Shown here piece after piece: positions 54,215-64,000 of a DNA stretch of 64,000 nt. The notes beneath the pieces are model-generated. The model saw only the letters and a list, made by a program, of their open reading frames with translations. It had not been told where the DNA came from and did not search any database. Source of the stretch: Octadecabacter ascidiaceicola (GTDB taxonomy: Bacteria; Pseudomonadota; Alphaproteobacteria; Rhodobacterales; Rhodobacteraceae). Numbering within the stretch: position 1 is the first letter of the stretch; every line of letters starts with the position of its first letter. Location of the stretch: NCBI RefSeq assembly GCF_900185015.1, contig NZ_FXYD01000001.1, forward strand, positions 310,001-374,000. The letters run 5' to 3'. A program made the position numbers and the translations under genes.

Positions 54215-55786
54215 ATGAACGACGAAACGCATTCCCGCCCAGCCCGCTCCAACCGGAGCGGCGGTCGCGCCGCCCGCCACGCAGCCCGCGCAGCTAAACT
54301 CTCAGACGATATGCGCCCTGTCCGCGCCGGAATGACCGGTGGCAGATACAAACCTCTCTCAGACACCGATGTTCTGAAGATCCACGAGGCCGCACTAACT
54401 GCACTGGAAACCATTGGCCTTGCAGATGCTCCGCCAACCGGTGTTGAAATCCTAACAAATGCTGGCGCGATCCTTGGCGATGACGGCCGCATTCGTTTTC
54501 CACGTGCCTTAGTCGAAGATATGCTCGCGATCGCCTGCAAGGATCTGACCCTACACGGCCGCGATCCGGTTCATGATCTCGACCTTAGTGGCCAGCGGGT
54601 GCACTACGGTACCGCAGGCGCAGCTGTGAATATGGTTGATGTGCAAGGCAATGAATACCGCGACAGTACACTGCAGGACTTGCACGATGCTGCACGGATC
54701 GCCGACAAGCTCGACAATATCCACTTTCTACAACGCCCAATGGTTGCACGCGATATCGCCGACAACTTGGAAATGGACCTCAACACGATCTACGCATGCT
54801 GTAGCGGTACGACCAAACATGTGGGAACGTCGATTTCGGACCCAAGTCACGCAGCAGAGTGCCTAGAGATCGCGTACACAATCGCGGGTGGCGAAGACAA
54901 GTACCGCGAACGCCCCTTCGTTTCGATGTCCAATTGTTTCGTTGTTCCACCGATGAAATTCGCGACAGAAAGTTGCGAAGCCATGGAAATTTGCGTTCGC
55001 GGCGGTATGCCCGTTCTCCTTCTGTCCGCAGGCATGTCTGGCGCAACGGCCCCCTCAACGATTGCCGGTGCAATTGTGCAGGCCTGCGCAGAGTGTTTGG
55101 CCGGAATTGTTTACGTGAATGCCATCGCCCCGGGTCATCCCGCTATTTTTGGCACTTGGCCGTTTGATCTAGACCTGCGGACCGGAGCGATGACCGTGGG
55201 ATCAGGTGAACAAGCGCTTCTAACCTCAGGCTGCGCTCAAATGCACGCTTTCTATGGCATTCCAGGCGGTGCGACAGGCGGTGCTGCCGACTCCAAAATG
55301 CCGGATATGCAGGCCGGTTGGGAACAGATGTGCACCAACGTTCTGGCAGGCACCAGTGGCTGTAATATGATCTATGAAGCCGCGGGCATGCATGCCTCCC
55401 TCCTCGGGTTCTGCCATGAAAGCCTGATCTTAAGTGATGACCTGATCGGCCAAGCATTGCGGTGCGTGCGCGGCATCGAAGTTGACGATGAAACGCTGGC
55501 TTTGGATCAAATGCGCGAAGTTTGCATTGGTACAGCAGATGCCCCCGGTGTCGGACATTATCTCGGGACGGACCGTACCCTCAGCCATATGGAACGCGAC
55601 CGTATCTACCCCACCCTCGGCAATCGGATGAGCCCGAAAGAATGGGCTGAAAAAGACAAACCCGATCTCATCGAAAACGCGATAGCTCGCAAAGAACAAA
55701 TCCTAGCAACCCGCGCCGCTGCTCGGTTTGAACCAGAACTTGACGCTGAGATAAGAGCACGCTTCAACATCCATCTACCCGCATAG
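54215..55786 (+). CDS. Trimethylamine methyltransferase (MttB) superfamily protein, without pyrrolysine codon
   Basis: A 523-residue cobamide-linked methyltransferase-family barrel. The basic N-terminal tail (HSRPARSNRSGGRAARHAAR) precedes RYKPLSDTDVLKIHEAALTA, the usual MttB opening. Later blocks: MVDVQGNEYRDSTLQDLHDA, PGHPAIFGTWPFDLDLRTGA and GAADSKMPDMQAGWEQMCTN. There is no in-frame TAG, so it is a non-Pyl member like the glycine-betaine methyltransferases; such proteins move a methyl group from a quaternary amine to a corrinoid protein. No corrinoid partner is next to it; a RACo-like activator lies at 31.5-33.6 kb. Confidence 0.88.
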   Translation: MNDETHSRPARSNRSGGRAARHAARAAKLSDDMRPVRAGMTGGRYKPLSDTDVLKIHEAALTALETIGLADAPPTGVEILTNAGAILGDDGRIRFPRALVEDMLAIACKDLTLHGRDPVHDLDLSGQRVHYGTAGAAVNMVDVQGNEYRDSTLQDLHDAARIADKLDNIHFLQRPMVARDIADNLEMDLNTIYACCSGTTKHVGTSISDPSHAAECLEIAYTIAGGEDKYRERPFVSMSNCFVVPPMKFATESCEAMEICVRGGMPVLLLSAGMSGATAPSTIAGAIVQACAECLAGIVYVNAIAPGHPAIFGTWPFDLDLRTGAMTVGSGEQALLTSGCAQMHAFYGIPGGATGGAADSKMPDMQAGWEQMCTNVLAGTSGCNMIYEAAGMHASLLGFCHESLILSDDLIGQALRCVRGIEVDDETLALDQMREVCIGTADAPGVGHYLGTDRTLSHMERDRIYPTLGNRMSPKEWAEKDKPDLIENAIARKEQILATRAAARFEPELDAEIRARFNIHLPA

Positions 55787-55834
55787 CGGCGAACGGGGCA
55801 AAATTGAGTATTAAAGAGCCAAAGAAAACCAAGA

Positions 55835-55880
55835 GCGCCCCACACACCAGTGGGTCGCTTCGCGCCATAGTGTGGGGGGC
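55835..55880. repeat. Long imperfect hairpin after the MttB-like gene
   Basis: GCGCCCCACAC (55835-55845) pairs with GTGTGGGGGGC (55870-55880), 10 of 11 positions, enclosing a 24-base loop that can itself fold (TCGC-TTC-GCG). It lies 49 bases downstream of the stop. No T run follows, so a processed 3' end or REP-like element is as likely as a terminator. Confidence 0.5.
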
Positions 55881-56016
55881 TGTCACAGGCTACGGTCATC
55901 GGCTCTCCAGCCTGTTCCGCAAAAGTATAAAAGGGTGTTAAGGTTAACATTGCCTTACTGTCTTGTCTTTCTGTGGCTCAAAAATACTCAAACCTCGGTT
56001 CATCACAAACACTGCG

Positions 56017-57111
56017 CTAACGAGGACGCGATATTGTCCCTCCGCCAATGGCTGCGCCAACGCCTGTGGTGGCGGGCGCACTTGTTGGCAAACCCTTTGC
56101 TACGCGCACTGCTAGATAAGCGAAGGCCTGTGCCTCAAGCATATCTCCGTCAAACCCAACATCCTCGATAGAGGCAACCGGAACGTTACAAACCGATGCG
56201 AGCATCATCATCAATGTCGGATTACGGCGCCCGCCACCTGTCACCAGAATCCGTTCAGGGGCATTCGGACAGGCTTGCACGCCCTGCGCGACGGATGCGG
56301 CACAGGACATCGTAAGTGTGGCAATCGCATCCTCATCTGACAGCGTTGCAACGTCTGCCAAAAGCCCAACGAACGCGTCGCGGTCGAGAGACTTTGGTGG
56401 CATCCGAAAGAAAAACGGGTTCTGTAAGAACTGATCTACAACTGATTGGTTGACCCTGCCTTTGGCCCCCAATGCTCCATCTTCGTCGAACGGGCGGCCC
56501 AAACGGGCCTGCATCAGATCGTTTATTGGCGCATTCGCAGGGCCTGTATCAAACGCCAACAATGCCCCTTCGCTTTCGGGAAACGGCAAACGCGGATCGA
56601 TCCAAGTCAGGTTCCCGACCCCACCCAAATTCAAAATCGCAAGTGGTGCGTCCGCTTTCATCTTTTTGGCCAAGGCGAAATGATAAAACGGCGCCAAGGG
56701 TGCGCCTTCGCCCCCCATTTGCACGTCCGCACTTCGAAAGTCCCAGACAACGGGCTTATTTAAGACATCTGCCAACACAGCCCCATCGCCCGCCTGATGT
56801 GTTCCACGCCCCTTGGGATCATGGGCGAATGTCTGACCATGAAATCCAACAAGCTCCGCATCTGGAAATCCGCTTAAGACCTGAGCATGCACAGTTTCCA
56901 CAAGCTCTGCGGCGACGGAAACATCATCCTCCGGCCACTTTCCCAATGCAGATCGCAATACTGCGGTTTGGGCATCTGTGTAGGGTCGAAAGACACTATC
57001 GCCGAACTCTAGAACTTCGTGCCCATCCGTAACGATCTCTGCCGCATCCACGCCATCAAGCGAGGTGCCCGACATGGCTCCAACAACACGCACCAATTGA
57101 TCTTTCAACAT
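56017..57111 (-). CDS. anmK: Anhydro-N-acetylmuramic acid kinase
   Basis: A 364-residue enzyme recycling peptidoglycan by converting anhydroMurNAc to MurNAc-6-P. Seen: [20 protein letters not shown] near residue 9, [20 protein letters not shown] with the catalytic Asp region, [12 protein letters not shown], and [17 protein letters not shown] 57111 is the family start; the open frame to 57186 overlaps the tyrS leader. Divergent from tyrS with 63 bases between the starts, an arrangement frequent in Rhodobacteraceae. Confidence 0.95.
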   Translation of the reverse strand: MLKDQLVRVVGAMSGTSLDGVDAAEIVTDGHEVLEFGDSVFRPYTDAQTAVLRSALGKWPEDDVSVAAELVETVHAQVLSGFPDAELVGFHGQTFAHDPKGRGTHQAGDGAVLADVLNKPVVWDFRSADVQMGGEGAPLAPFYHFALAKKMKADAPLAILNLGGVGNLTWIDPRLPFPESEGALLAFDTGPANAPINDLMQARLGRPFDEDGALGAKGRVNQSVVDQFLQNPFFFRMPPKSLDRDAFVGLLADVATLSDEDAIATLTMSCAASVAQGVQACPNAPERILVTGGGRRNPTLMMMLASVCNVPVASIEDVGFDGDMLEAQAFAYLAVRVAKGLPTSAPATTGVGAAIGGGTISRPR

Positions 57112-57174
57112 GCTCTTTCCCTTGGGCCAACTGCCCCCTATAGAATGCCCCGAAAGAACGCGAGGCGACAAGTC

Positions 57175-58425
57175 ATGACCTACCATCCGAAATCAGATTT
57201 TATCCGTGTGATGATTGAGCGCGGCTTCCTTGCCGATTGCACAGATTATCAGGGGCTGGATGAAGCGTTCGCTGCTGGCGTTGTACCTGCCTACATCGGT
57301 TTTGACGCGACTGCGAAATCGCTGCATGTTGGGTCCCTCATTCAAATCATGATGCTGCGTTGGTTACAAAAAACGGGGCACCAGCCGATAACGCTGATGG
57401 GCGGCGGCACCACAAAGGTTGGCGACCCGAGCTTTCGCGCCGATGAACGCCCCCTGCTGACCCCAGATCAGATCGACGACAACATTGCCGGCATCAAGCA
57501 GGTGTTTTCTGCCTATTTGACCTACGGCGACGGCCCTACCGACGCTAAAATGATCAACAACGCTGAATGGCTGGACGATCTGAACTACCTCGATTTTCTG
57601 CGCGACATTGGCAGGCATTTCTCTGTGAACCGAATGCTGTCATTTGAAAGCGTTAAGTCACGTCTTGATCGCGAACAGTCATTGAGCTTCCTCGAGTTCA
57701 ACTACATGATCCTGCAAGCCTACGATTTCCTTGAGCTTAACCGTCGTTACGGCTGTTTGTTGCAGATGGGTGGGTCCGATCAATGGGGCAACATTGTTAA
57801 CGGGATCGACCTGACGCGCCGCGTATTGGACCATCAGATTTTCGGCCTGACCTCGCCACTACTGACAACCAGTGACGGCAAAAAGATGGGCAAGTCCCTG
57901 TCCGGCGCGATCTGGCTCAATGATGAGATGCTCAGTTCGTACGAATTCTGGCAATTCTGGCGCAATACAACGGACGCCGATGTTGGCCGGTTCCTGAAGC
58001 TCTACACTGAGCTTCCGATTGAAGAGTGTGAGCGCCTTGGCGCGCTCGAAGGTGTTGAAATCAACGAAGCTAAGATCATTCTCGCCAACGAAGTAACAAC
58101 ACTTCTTCATGGTAGAGACGCCGCACAAGCAGCTGAGAATACAGCGAAAGAAGTGTTTGAGAAAGGTGGTGTCGGTGACGATCTTCCGACCCTCACACTA
58201 AACGCTAGCGATGTTGGTGACGGCATTTCGATTGTGCAACTGATCGTGAAATCTGGCCTTGCGGGATCCGGTAAGGAAGCGAAACGTCTGATTTCCGATG
58301 GAGGCGCAAAGATGAATGATGAATCGCTTGATAACGCAGGCCTGATGATCACGCCAGCGGACCTGAGCACACCAATCAAGCTTAGCGCCGGTAAAAAGCG
58401 CCATGCGCTCGTTCAACTAGGTTAA
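57175..58425 (+). CDS. tyrS: Tyrosyl-tRNA synthetase
   Basis: A 416-residue class Ic synthetase of the TyrRS-S type. HIGH equivalent HVGS in [17 protein letters not shown], tyrosine-site YMILQAYDF and [19 protein letters not shown] equivalent KKMGKSLSG, and a C-terminal S4-like RNA-binding domain ([31 protein letters not shown]). ATG 57175 follows AGGCGA; an open stretch of 52 codons upstream lies antisense to anmK. The stop region overlaps a tiny gene on the opposite strand. Confidence 0.96.
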   Translation: MTYHPKSDFIRVMIERGFLADCTDYQGLDEAFAAGVVPAYIGFDATAKSLHVGSLIQIMMLRWLQKTGHQPITLMGGGTTKVGDPSFRADERPLLTPDQIDDNIAGIKQVFSAYLTYGDGPTDAKMINNAEWLDDLNYLDFLRDIGRHFSVNRMLSFESVKSRLDREQSLSFLEFNYMILQAYDFLELNRRYGCLLQMGGSDQWGNIVNGIDLTRRVLDHQIFGLTSPLLTTSDGKKMGKSLSGAIWLNDEMLSSYEFWQFWRNTTDADVGRFLKLYTELPIEECERLGALEGVEINEAKIILANEVTTLLHGRDAAQAAENTAKEVFEKGGVGDDLPTLTLNASDVGDGISIVQLIVKSGLAGSGKEAKRLISDGGAKMNDESLDNAGLMITPADLSTPIKLSAGKKRHALVQLG

Positions 58426-58527
58426 CAGCGCCAGTAAACCGCCACCGATCAACGCAATGACCAAAGCGACCAGCGTAAGGGCTGGTCGTGTTAAACGCGG
58501 TGCGGGTATGTTTGGTAGAGATTTCAT
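58417..58527 (-). CDS. Predicted 36-residue single-span membrane microprotein
   Basis: The frame encodes [20 protein letters not shown] followed by [16 protein letters not shown]: a short basic, Pro-rich N-terminus and one membrane helix of about 20 residues with a GGG motif. The stop overlaps the 3' end of tyrS by 9 bases on the other strand. No strong Shine-Dalgarno site precedes the ATG. It is too short for standard gene finding; support is the clear hydrophobic pattern and the absence of any other use for the 147-base gap between tyrS and the next gene. Confidence 0.45.
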   Translation of the reverse strand: MKSLPNIPAPRLTRPALTLVALVIALIGGGLLALLT

Positions 58528-58572
58528 AGCGCCATTAACCATCTCTTAGGTGAAGATCGCGTTAATACAGGT

Positions 58573-59373
58573 ATGTTCGAACCGCATAGCGCCCCCCTGC
58601 AACAGTCACCTCAATTTGCGCGGGCGTTGCGGACCTATGGAAGTGTGGTGATCGGCACGGATCCTGTGATCCTGCAACGCAGCTTCGGGCGGTTCGGGGC
58701 GGTTTCCTTTGCGTCCCGTGCGACCCCAGAAAGTGTCGCCAACACACCCGTGCGCATTTTAAACGGCGAAACACCCTGCCCGCGCGCCTACCGCGATGCG
58801 GGGTTTCGTCAAGTCATCACGCCGTCCCACATTGCCGAATGGTCGCTAGACCAACCCGACTTGCGCGCTACGCTTCACCCAAAGTGGCGCAATCAACTGG
58901 TCAAAGGCGAAAAACAGCAAGTGCAAATAAGCGAAAACATCTGGGACGGGTCACCCCATGAACTGTTTGCGCAGTCTGTGCGCCTTGGGCGTCAGCGTGG
59001 TTTCACAAGTTATCCGTTTAAACTTCTCTCTGCCTTTGCCAGTCAGAATGCGGGTGGCGCCGTGATATTCGAGGCCTACAGCCAAGACACGCTAATCGGT
59101 GCCTGCCTGATCCTGCGCCACGGAACAACGGCCACCTATCAAACCGCGTGGGCGTCAGAGACGGGAAAAGCCCTGCAGGCACCGCGCCTGCTATTGTGGC
59201 GTGCAGCTTCCCGCATGGCATCACTCGGACATTCGACCTTGGATCTTGGCATTGTCGAAACAGATCGTAGCGCTGGTTTGGCGCGCTTTAAGTTGGGAAC
59301 CGGAGCAAATTTGCGCCAACTCGGCGGAACATGGGTACGGCTTAACTCCCGCCAAAAGAAACTCGCCCGTTGA
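58573..59373 (+). CDS. FemAB/BioF2-like acyltransferase (GNAT superfamily)
   Basis: A 266-residue protein. The centre carries the pattern ATLHPKWRNQLVKGEK and later AVIFEAYSQDTLIGACLILR followed by HGTTATYQTAWASETGKALQ, as in BioF2-like and FemAB-type acetyl/aminoacyl-transferase domains. The C-terminus has LDLGIVETDRSAGLARFKLG, matching the conserved LDLGGI..D..GL..FK end of that group. Acceptor unknown; a peptidoglycan or lipid substrate is possible by analogy. The GNAT label is more certain than any role. Confidence 0.75.
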   Translation: MFEPHSAPLQQSPQFARALRTYGSVVIGTDPVILQRSFGRFGAVSFASRATPESVANTPVRILNGETPCPRAYRDAGFRQVITPSHIAEWSLDQPDLRATLHPKWRNQLVKGEKQQVQISENIWDGSPHELFAQSVRLGRQRGFTSYPFKLLSAFASQNAGGAVIFEAYSQDTLIGACLILRHGTTATYQTAWASETGKALQAPRLLLWRAASRMASLGHSTLDLGIVETDRSAGLARFKLGTGANLRQLGGTWVRLNSRQKKLAR

Positions 59374-59440
59374 TCGTTAGCCCACTGGCCCCTTCCCAAT
59401 TGATGGCGTAACAAAAGCCAAACCTAAATGAAGATCCCAA

Positions 59441-59857
59441 ATGACTGATACAATTCTGTCCCGTTGCGAGGCCATAGGCCTACGCCTTACCGAGCAACGC
59501 CGCACCATTGCTGGCGTCCTTGAGGCATCAAAAGACCACCCCGACGTGGAAGAACTGTTTAACCGCGCTGCTGCTGCGGATCCGCGCATTTCCCTCGCGA
59601 CGGTTTATCGCACGGTCAAACTGTTTGAGGAATCCGGCATTCTGGAAAAGCACGACTTTGGCGACGGGCGCGCGCGCTATGAAACCGCAGATCGCGAACA
59701 CCATGATCACTTGATTGACCTGCAATCAGGCGAGGTGATTGAATTTCTCGACGCAGAGATCGAAGCCCTTCAGGAACGTATCGCCGATAAACTCGGATAT
59801 GAACTCAAGGGGCATCGATTGGAACTATATGGCGTTCCCAAAAAGGATAAGCCCTAA
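59441..59857 (+). CDS. Fur family metal-dependent regulator (Fur/Mur type)
   Basis: A 138-residue Fur-family repressor. Winged helix: GLRLTEQRRTIAGVLEASKD, ISLATVYRTVKLFEESG. Dimer/metal domain: REHHDHLIDLQSGEVIEFLD. The CxxC zinc pair common in gammaproteobacterial Fur is replaced here by DLQS, as in alphaproteobacterial Fur/Mur proteins, many of which sense manganese. No Irr-type heme motif is seen. Iron versus manganese sensing cannot be decided. The stop shares its last base with the ATG of the next gene (TAATG). Confidence 0.9.
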   Translation: MTDTILSRCEAIGLRLTEQRRTIAGVLEASKDHPDVEELFNRAAAADPRISLATVYRTVKLFEESGILEKHDFGDGRARYETADREHHDHLIDLQSGEVIEFLDAEIEALQERIADKLGYELKGHRLELYGVPKKDKP

Positions 59858-60747
59858 TGGAAAACCTGCGCGGCGCGGCGTTAATGACCTTCTCGATGTT
59901 GGCATTCGCGGTTGAGGATGTGTTGATCAAAACGCTGGGCTCTCGCATTCCGGCGGGGCAAATCATCAGCGTTGTCGCGGCTGGTTCGGTAATCGCATTT
60001 TCCGTTTGGTTTATCGTTAATAGACAACCTGTAATCGTGCGCGACCATGCGAATCCTAAGGTATGGTTGCGCTCTGGGTTTGACGTGCTCGGGACCTTAT
60101 TCTTCATTTCAGCGTTAATGCGAATGGACCTGACGTTGCTATCCGCGATCATTCAGGCAACGCCTTTGGTGGTGGCATTCGGCGGGGTCATGTTCTTGGG
60201 GCAAACCGTTGGTTGGCGGCGTTGGGCGGCGATCCTTGTTGGATTCTGCGGCGTTTTGTTGATCATCCGCCCCTCGCTAAGTGGAATGTCTTTTTCCATG
60301 GTTTTAGGTATCCTGGGAATGGTGTGCCTTGCCGGGCGGGATCTTATGACACGAGCGATCAAGGTGAAAATTTCCGGGCCACATGTCTCGTTGCATGCCT
60401 TTACACTGCTAATCTTTGCCGGTCTTTTATTATGCCAATTAGAAGGCACCCCCCTTGTACTCCCCAATGTGATTGACGGCCTCATTCTCGTCGTCTGTGT
60501 TTTTGTCGTTCTTGCTGCATACCTCGCAATCATTGCTGCGACCCGCGAGGGTGACGCCGCATTCATTTCGATGTTCCGCTATACCCGTATGGTTTTTGCA
60601 TTGATTGTGGGGGGCATATTTTTACATGAACGCCCTGACGCGCTTACATTGATTGGCGTCGCAATCGTCATTGGTGCCGGTGTATTTACCCTACTTCGAG
60701 AAGCCCGCGCGCGGCGCTCTTTCCTTGGGTCACCTGAGCCGTTATAG
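59857..60747 (+). CDS. EamA/DMT family transporter
   Basis: A 296-residue drug/metabolite transporter with ten hydrophobic segments in two EamA repeats (first: GAALMTFSMLAFAVEDVLIK; second near residue 150: MVLGILGMVCLAGRDLMTRA). The C-terminus is FLHERPDALTLIGVAIVIGA with GVFTLLREARARR. Members move amino acids, nucleobase or small-molecule metabolites; substrate unknown. Translationally coupled to the Fur/Mur gene, so expression may follow metal status. eno follows after 50 bases. Confidence 0.92.
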   Translation: MENLRGAALMTFSMLAFAVEDVLIKTLGSRIPAGQIISVVAAGSVIAFSVWFIVNRQPVIVRDHANPKVWLRSGFDVLGTLFFISALMRMDLTLLSAIIQATPLVVAFGGVMFLGQTVGWRRWAAILVGFCGVLLIIRPSLSGMSFSMVLGILGMVCLAGRDLMTRAIKVKISGPHVSLHAFTLLIFAGLLLCQLEGTPLVLPNVIDGLILVVCVFVVLAAYLAIIAATREGDAAFISMFRYTRMVFALIVGGIFLHERPDALTLIGVAIVIGAGVFTLLREARARRSFLGSPEPL

Positions 60748-60776
60748 CAACACCAATTCTAGCTACGTTTGACTAA

Positions 60777-62072
<1,296 letters not shown>

Positions 62073-62094
62073 GTTTACAGACCTAAACGTCAAA

Positions 62095-62123
62095 GGCCCT
62101 CGCACATCGCGGGGGCCGTTTTC
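62095..62123 (+). terminator. Terminator after eno
   Basis: GGCCCTCGC (62095-62103), loop ACATC, GCGGGGGCC (62109-62117): 9 pairs with one G-U, followed by GTTTTC. It begins 22 bases after the eno stop. The convergent FAD-oxidase gene ends inside the T run, so the hairpin may serve both strands. Confidence 0.8.
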
Positions 62124-63183
62124 ATTGAAAACGTGATGGGCGATAAGACGCAAGTAGCACATCGAACGCATCACTGTTGCCCAACACTTCAGCCGCAACC
62201 GCCTCCCCCGTAATCGCGGCAAGGGTTACGCCAGAATGCATCACCGCAACGTGCAACCCGTCCGGCCCGACAGCGCCAATAACGGGTAGCCCGTCTTGTG
62301 GAACCGGCCGATAAGCGAGCGTAACACTATCCCATTCAAGCGGTTCATCGGCAATCATTGGATCAAGCCACCCAAGCACTCGCCTAACAATTTCATCTGG
62401 CGTTTCGAACACTTCGCTTGCGCTATCGCTTTGATGGTTTGCGGTTGCCGATGCCATCAAACGCCCGTCAGTAAGCTGGCGCACTTCACCATGGGCTGTC
62501 ACCAGAACAGACGACACTTTCCCCGCAATCGGTTTTGTTGTCACCATTGCACCTGGGCGAATAAGCATCGGCAACGTCACATCCACCGTCGCCAAAATAT
62601 CCGGCGCGCCATTTCCAGCTGCCACGACCACCTTGTCAGCGGCTATAAAGCCCATCTGCGTTTCAACGCCGCAAACGGCTCTGTCCTGTTGTGCAATGCT
62701 TTTCACACGAACACCTGATACCAAATGCGCGCCCGAAGCGGCCAAAAGCACCGAGGCAAGCGCCCCAGATTCCGCGACGCCCTCGGTTGGAAACAACAAT
62801 AGTTCTTCGGGAAGATCGCGCAGCTCCGGTTCCTGATTACAAACGGCGACTTTCTCCATTTTCTCAACCGGGTATCCTAAGTCCGAAAGCGCATCATGCT
62901 TTTTCGTCAATCCGCGCCCCTGTTCTTCCCACCAAAGAGCGCCCTGCATCGTGATTGGTAGATCAGGCTGGGATGCCCTCAACCGCGCGTATGCTTCCAT
63001 ACCCGCAACGCGCAAACGATGATGCCCCTCGTCAGCATAAAAACTGGCGTTAATCCAGCCAAAGGAAGCATCGGTCGCAGCAGCAGAATTACATGTGATA
63101 ACAGTTACATCTGCACCACTAAGAGACAGGTTATAGGCAATGGACGCCCCGATGATACCAGCTCCAATTACGACAACTTTCAT
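62122..63183 (-). CDS. FAD-dependent amino-acid/glycine oxidase-type oxidoreductase (DadA-like)
   Basis: A 353-residue flavoprotein. Rossmann FAD loop at the start: VVVIGAGIIGASIAYNLSLS, followed by GADVTVI. Further landmarks: SFGWINASFYADEGHHRLRV, ADKVVVAAGNGAPDIL, and the C-terminal FAD block RPVPQDGLPVIGAVGPDGLH with VAVMHSGVTLAA. This is the DAO/DadA fold; it likely oxidises a D-amino acid, N-methyl amino acid or glycine. No subunit genes of a heterotetrameric sarcosine oxidase are adjacent. Divergent from the cupin gene. Confidence 0.9.
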   Translation of the reverse strand: MKVVVIGAGIIGASIAYNLSLSGADVTVITCNSAAATDASFGWINASFYADEGHHRLRVAGMEAYARLRASQPDLPITMQGALWWEEQGRGLTKKHDALSDLGYPVEKMEKVAVCNQEPELRDLPEELLLFPTEGVAESGALASVLLAASGAHLVSGVRVKSIAQQDRAVCGVETQMGFIAADKVVVAAGNGAPDILATVDVTLPMLIRPGAMVTTKPIAGKVSSVLVTAHGEVRQLTDGRLMASATANHQSDSASEVFETPDEIVRRVLGWLDPMIADEPLEWDSVTLAYRPVPQDGLPVIGAVGPDGLHVAVMHSGVTLAAITGEAVAAEVLGNSDAFDVLLASYRPSRFQ

Positions 63184-63229
63184 GACCGCCTCCCTTGGCC
63201 TTCCACCATCTTCAGCTTAGCCTTACGCC

Positions 63230-63649
63230 ATGACAGCACAAGAGATCATCGACGCGTTAGACCTCGCGCCACACCCTGAAGGCGGGTACTTCCGTCAAAC
63301 TTGGATCGACGAAGACAGCTCAGGCCGCCCGGCCGGAACTTGCATCTACTTTCTGTTGAAGAACGGCGAAACCAGCCATTGGCACACAGTGGATGCGGTT
63401 GAAATCTGGCACTACCACGCCGGCGCACCCCTTATTCTAAACGTTTCGGAAACAGATCGCGGCCCAAAAAAAGAAATCCACCTCGGCCCCGATATTGCAG
63501 CGGGCGAGTGCCCGCAGGGGATCGTCCCAAAAGACTGGTGGCAAGCCGCATGCACGACGGGCGATTGGACATTGGTCAGCTGCACCGTCAGCCCCGGGTT
63601 CTCGTTTGATGGATTCAAACTCGCTGAGCCGGGATTCGACATAAACTAA
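63230..63649 (+). CDS. Cupin domain protein, DUF985
   Basis: A 139-residue beta-barrel protein of the DUF985 family: IDALDLAPHPEGGYFRQTWI, IYFLLKNGETSHWHTVDAVE, IWHYHAGAPL and CTVSPGFSFDGFKLAEPG. The His in SHWH and WHYH are the candidate metal or ligand residues of the cupin fold. The function of the family is not established. Normal length. Starts 46 bases from the divergent FAD-oxidase gene. Confidence 0.9.
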   Translation: MTAQEIIDALDLAPHPEGGYFRQTWIDEDSSGRPAGTCIYFLLKNGETSHWHTVDAVEIWHYHAGAPLILNVSETDRGPKKEIHLGPDIAAGECPQGIVPKDWWQAACTTGDWTLVSCTVSPGFSFDGFKLAEPGFDIN

Positions 63650-64000
63650 GTGGCGCGACCGGAAACGTTATAGGGGCTCTGTCCTGTCCTTCGGACTCCC
63701 CGAGGTTTAAGGAACAAAAGAAGACGGCCCATCGTTTCGCCATGAGTGGAACCCTTTGCTCGACACCTATAGCACCGAACAGAGGGCCTTCTTCCGTTAC
63801 GATCTTTGCTCCTCAGCGCGGACCGCATCCTCGTTACCCCGCATTAAGGTCGCTGTGTCACCAGCGAGGCTTTTGCTTTTTCTACCTCGGCTTATTGCCC
63901 TCCTATGTTGGGGCTCATTGGGTTCTTTAGGATAATTTATTCCCGTAATCGCAGCAAAATGCACTGATCGATACCGGAGTCGAATCCTTTATTTACAACG
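63650..64000. other. Non-coding end of window, possible mobile-element end
   Basis: No supported reading frame. The stretch is rich in inverted repeats. GGGG-CTCTGTCCTGTCCTTCGGA-CTCCCC lies near 63673-63702, and AAGAAG/CTTCTT with GGCCC/GGGCC arms lie near 63717-63793 around a loop of about 50 bases. Base use differs from neighbours. It could be the left non-coding end of an insertion sequence whose transposase lies beyond 64000, or a structured RNA. The identity is not shown by the sequence in view. Confidence 0.3.

Overview
The window is chromosomal DNA of an alphaproteobacterium, most likely a marine Rhodobacteraceae (Roseobacter group) strain. The evidence is a CckA-type hybrid kinase, an AglEFGAK alpha-glucoside importer, an L21 protein with a long C-terminal extension, a zwf-pgl-pgi block, CbiD-type cobalamin genes and an orphan RACo-like corrinoid activator. 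Genes are dense, with many 1-4 bp start/stop overlaps. There is one tRNA (Ser-CGA), no rRNA and no CRISPR. Species is not claimed.

Layout. 1-4.3 kb: minus-strand ribosome/proline block rplU-rpmA, then (after a terminator) lysE-GNAT-obgE-proB, with proB cut by the window start. 4.5-9.0 kb: a small lipoprotein, a MATE exporter overlapping a Kef-type antiporter, and a DUF2059 protein. 9.2-13.1 kb: a decayed integrated island at tRNA-Ser, holding a serine recombinase remnant that reads antisense through the tRNA, an intact-looking AbiE toxin-antitoxin pair, MobC-like genes and relaxase/unknown fragments. 13.2-25.4 kb: a carbohydrate locus. glpK and rlmE lie downstream of the minus-strand operon aglE-aglF-aglG-aglA-aglK, and aglR, a GH1 beta-glucosidase and glucokinase run the other way. 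Two identical CAAAGCGCTTTG palindromes lie in the divergent control region. 25.4-30.5 kb: cckA (with a CtrA-like box upstream) and guaB-rsmB.

30.6-35.3 kb: a scarred stretch: a speB (agmatinase) pseudogene with a 14-bp tandem duplication, further frame breaks and a lost 3' end; an intact RACo-like activator; a truncated GNAT start; and an RTX secreted protein whose own 5' end looks eroded. 35.6-40.2 kb: ridA-thioesterase, then pgi, pgl and zwf (minus), with a perfect GTTAGCGCTAAC palindrome before zwf. 40.3-46.4 kb: an HNH protein, then esterase, DNA glycosylase, cobK and cbiD coupled by 4-bp overlaps, divergent from cobA-cobB. 46.4-53.9 kb: an MFS permease, an NDUFAF6-like protein overlapping cimA, cysS, an aminotransferase and a PEP-mutase/ICL-family enzyme. 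54.2-63.6 kb: an MttB-family methyltransferase, anmK, tyrS, a tiny membrane protein, a FemAB-like acyltransferase, a Fur/Mur regulator, an EamA transporter, enolase, an FAD oxidase and a DUF985 cupin. The last 350 bp are non-coding and may be a mobile-element end.

How the parts connect: imported alpha-glucosides (AglEFGK) are cut by AglA, beta-glucosides by the GH1 enzyme, and the glucose is phosphorylated by Glk and fed through Zwf, Pgl and Pgi; enolase lies further down the pathway. The corrinoid activator, the MttB-family protein and the cobalamin genes suggest corrinoid-dependent C1 chemistry, although no corrinoid carrier protein is in view. No clearly new system was found. The best leads are the AbiE island with its flanking inverted repeat, the two sugar-operator families, the CtrA-like box at cckA, and the decayed speB/RTX region.
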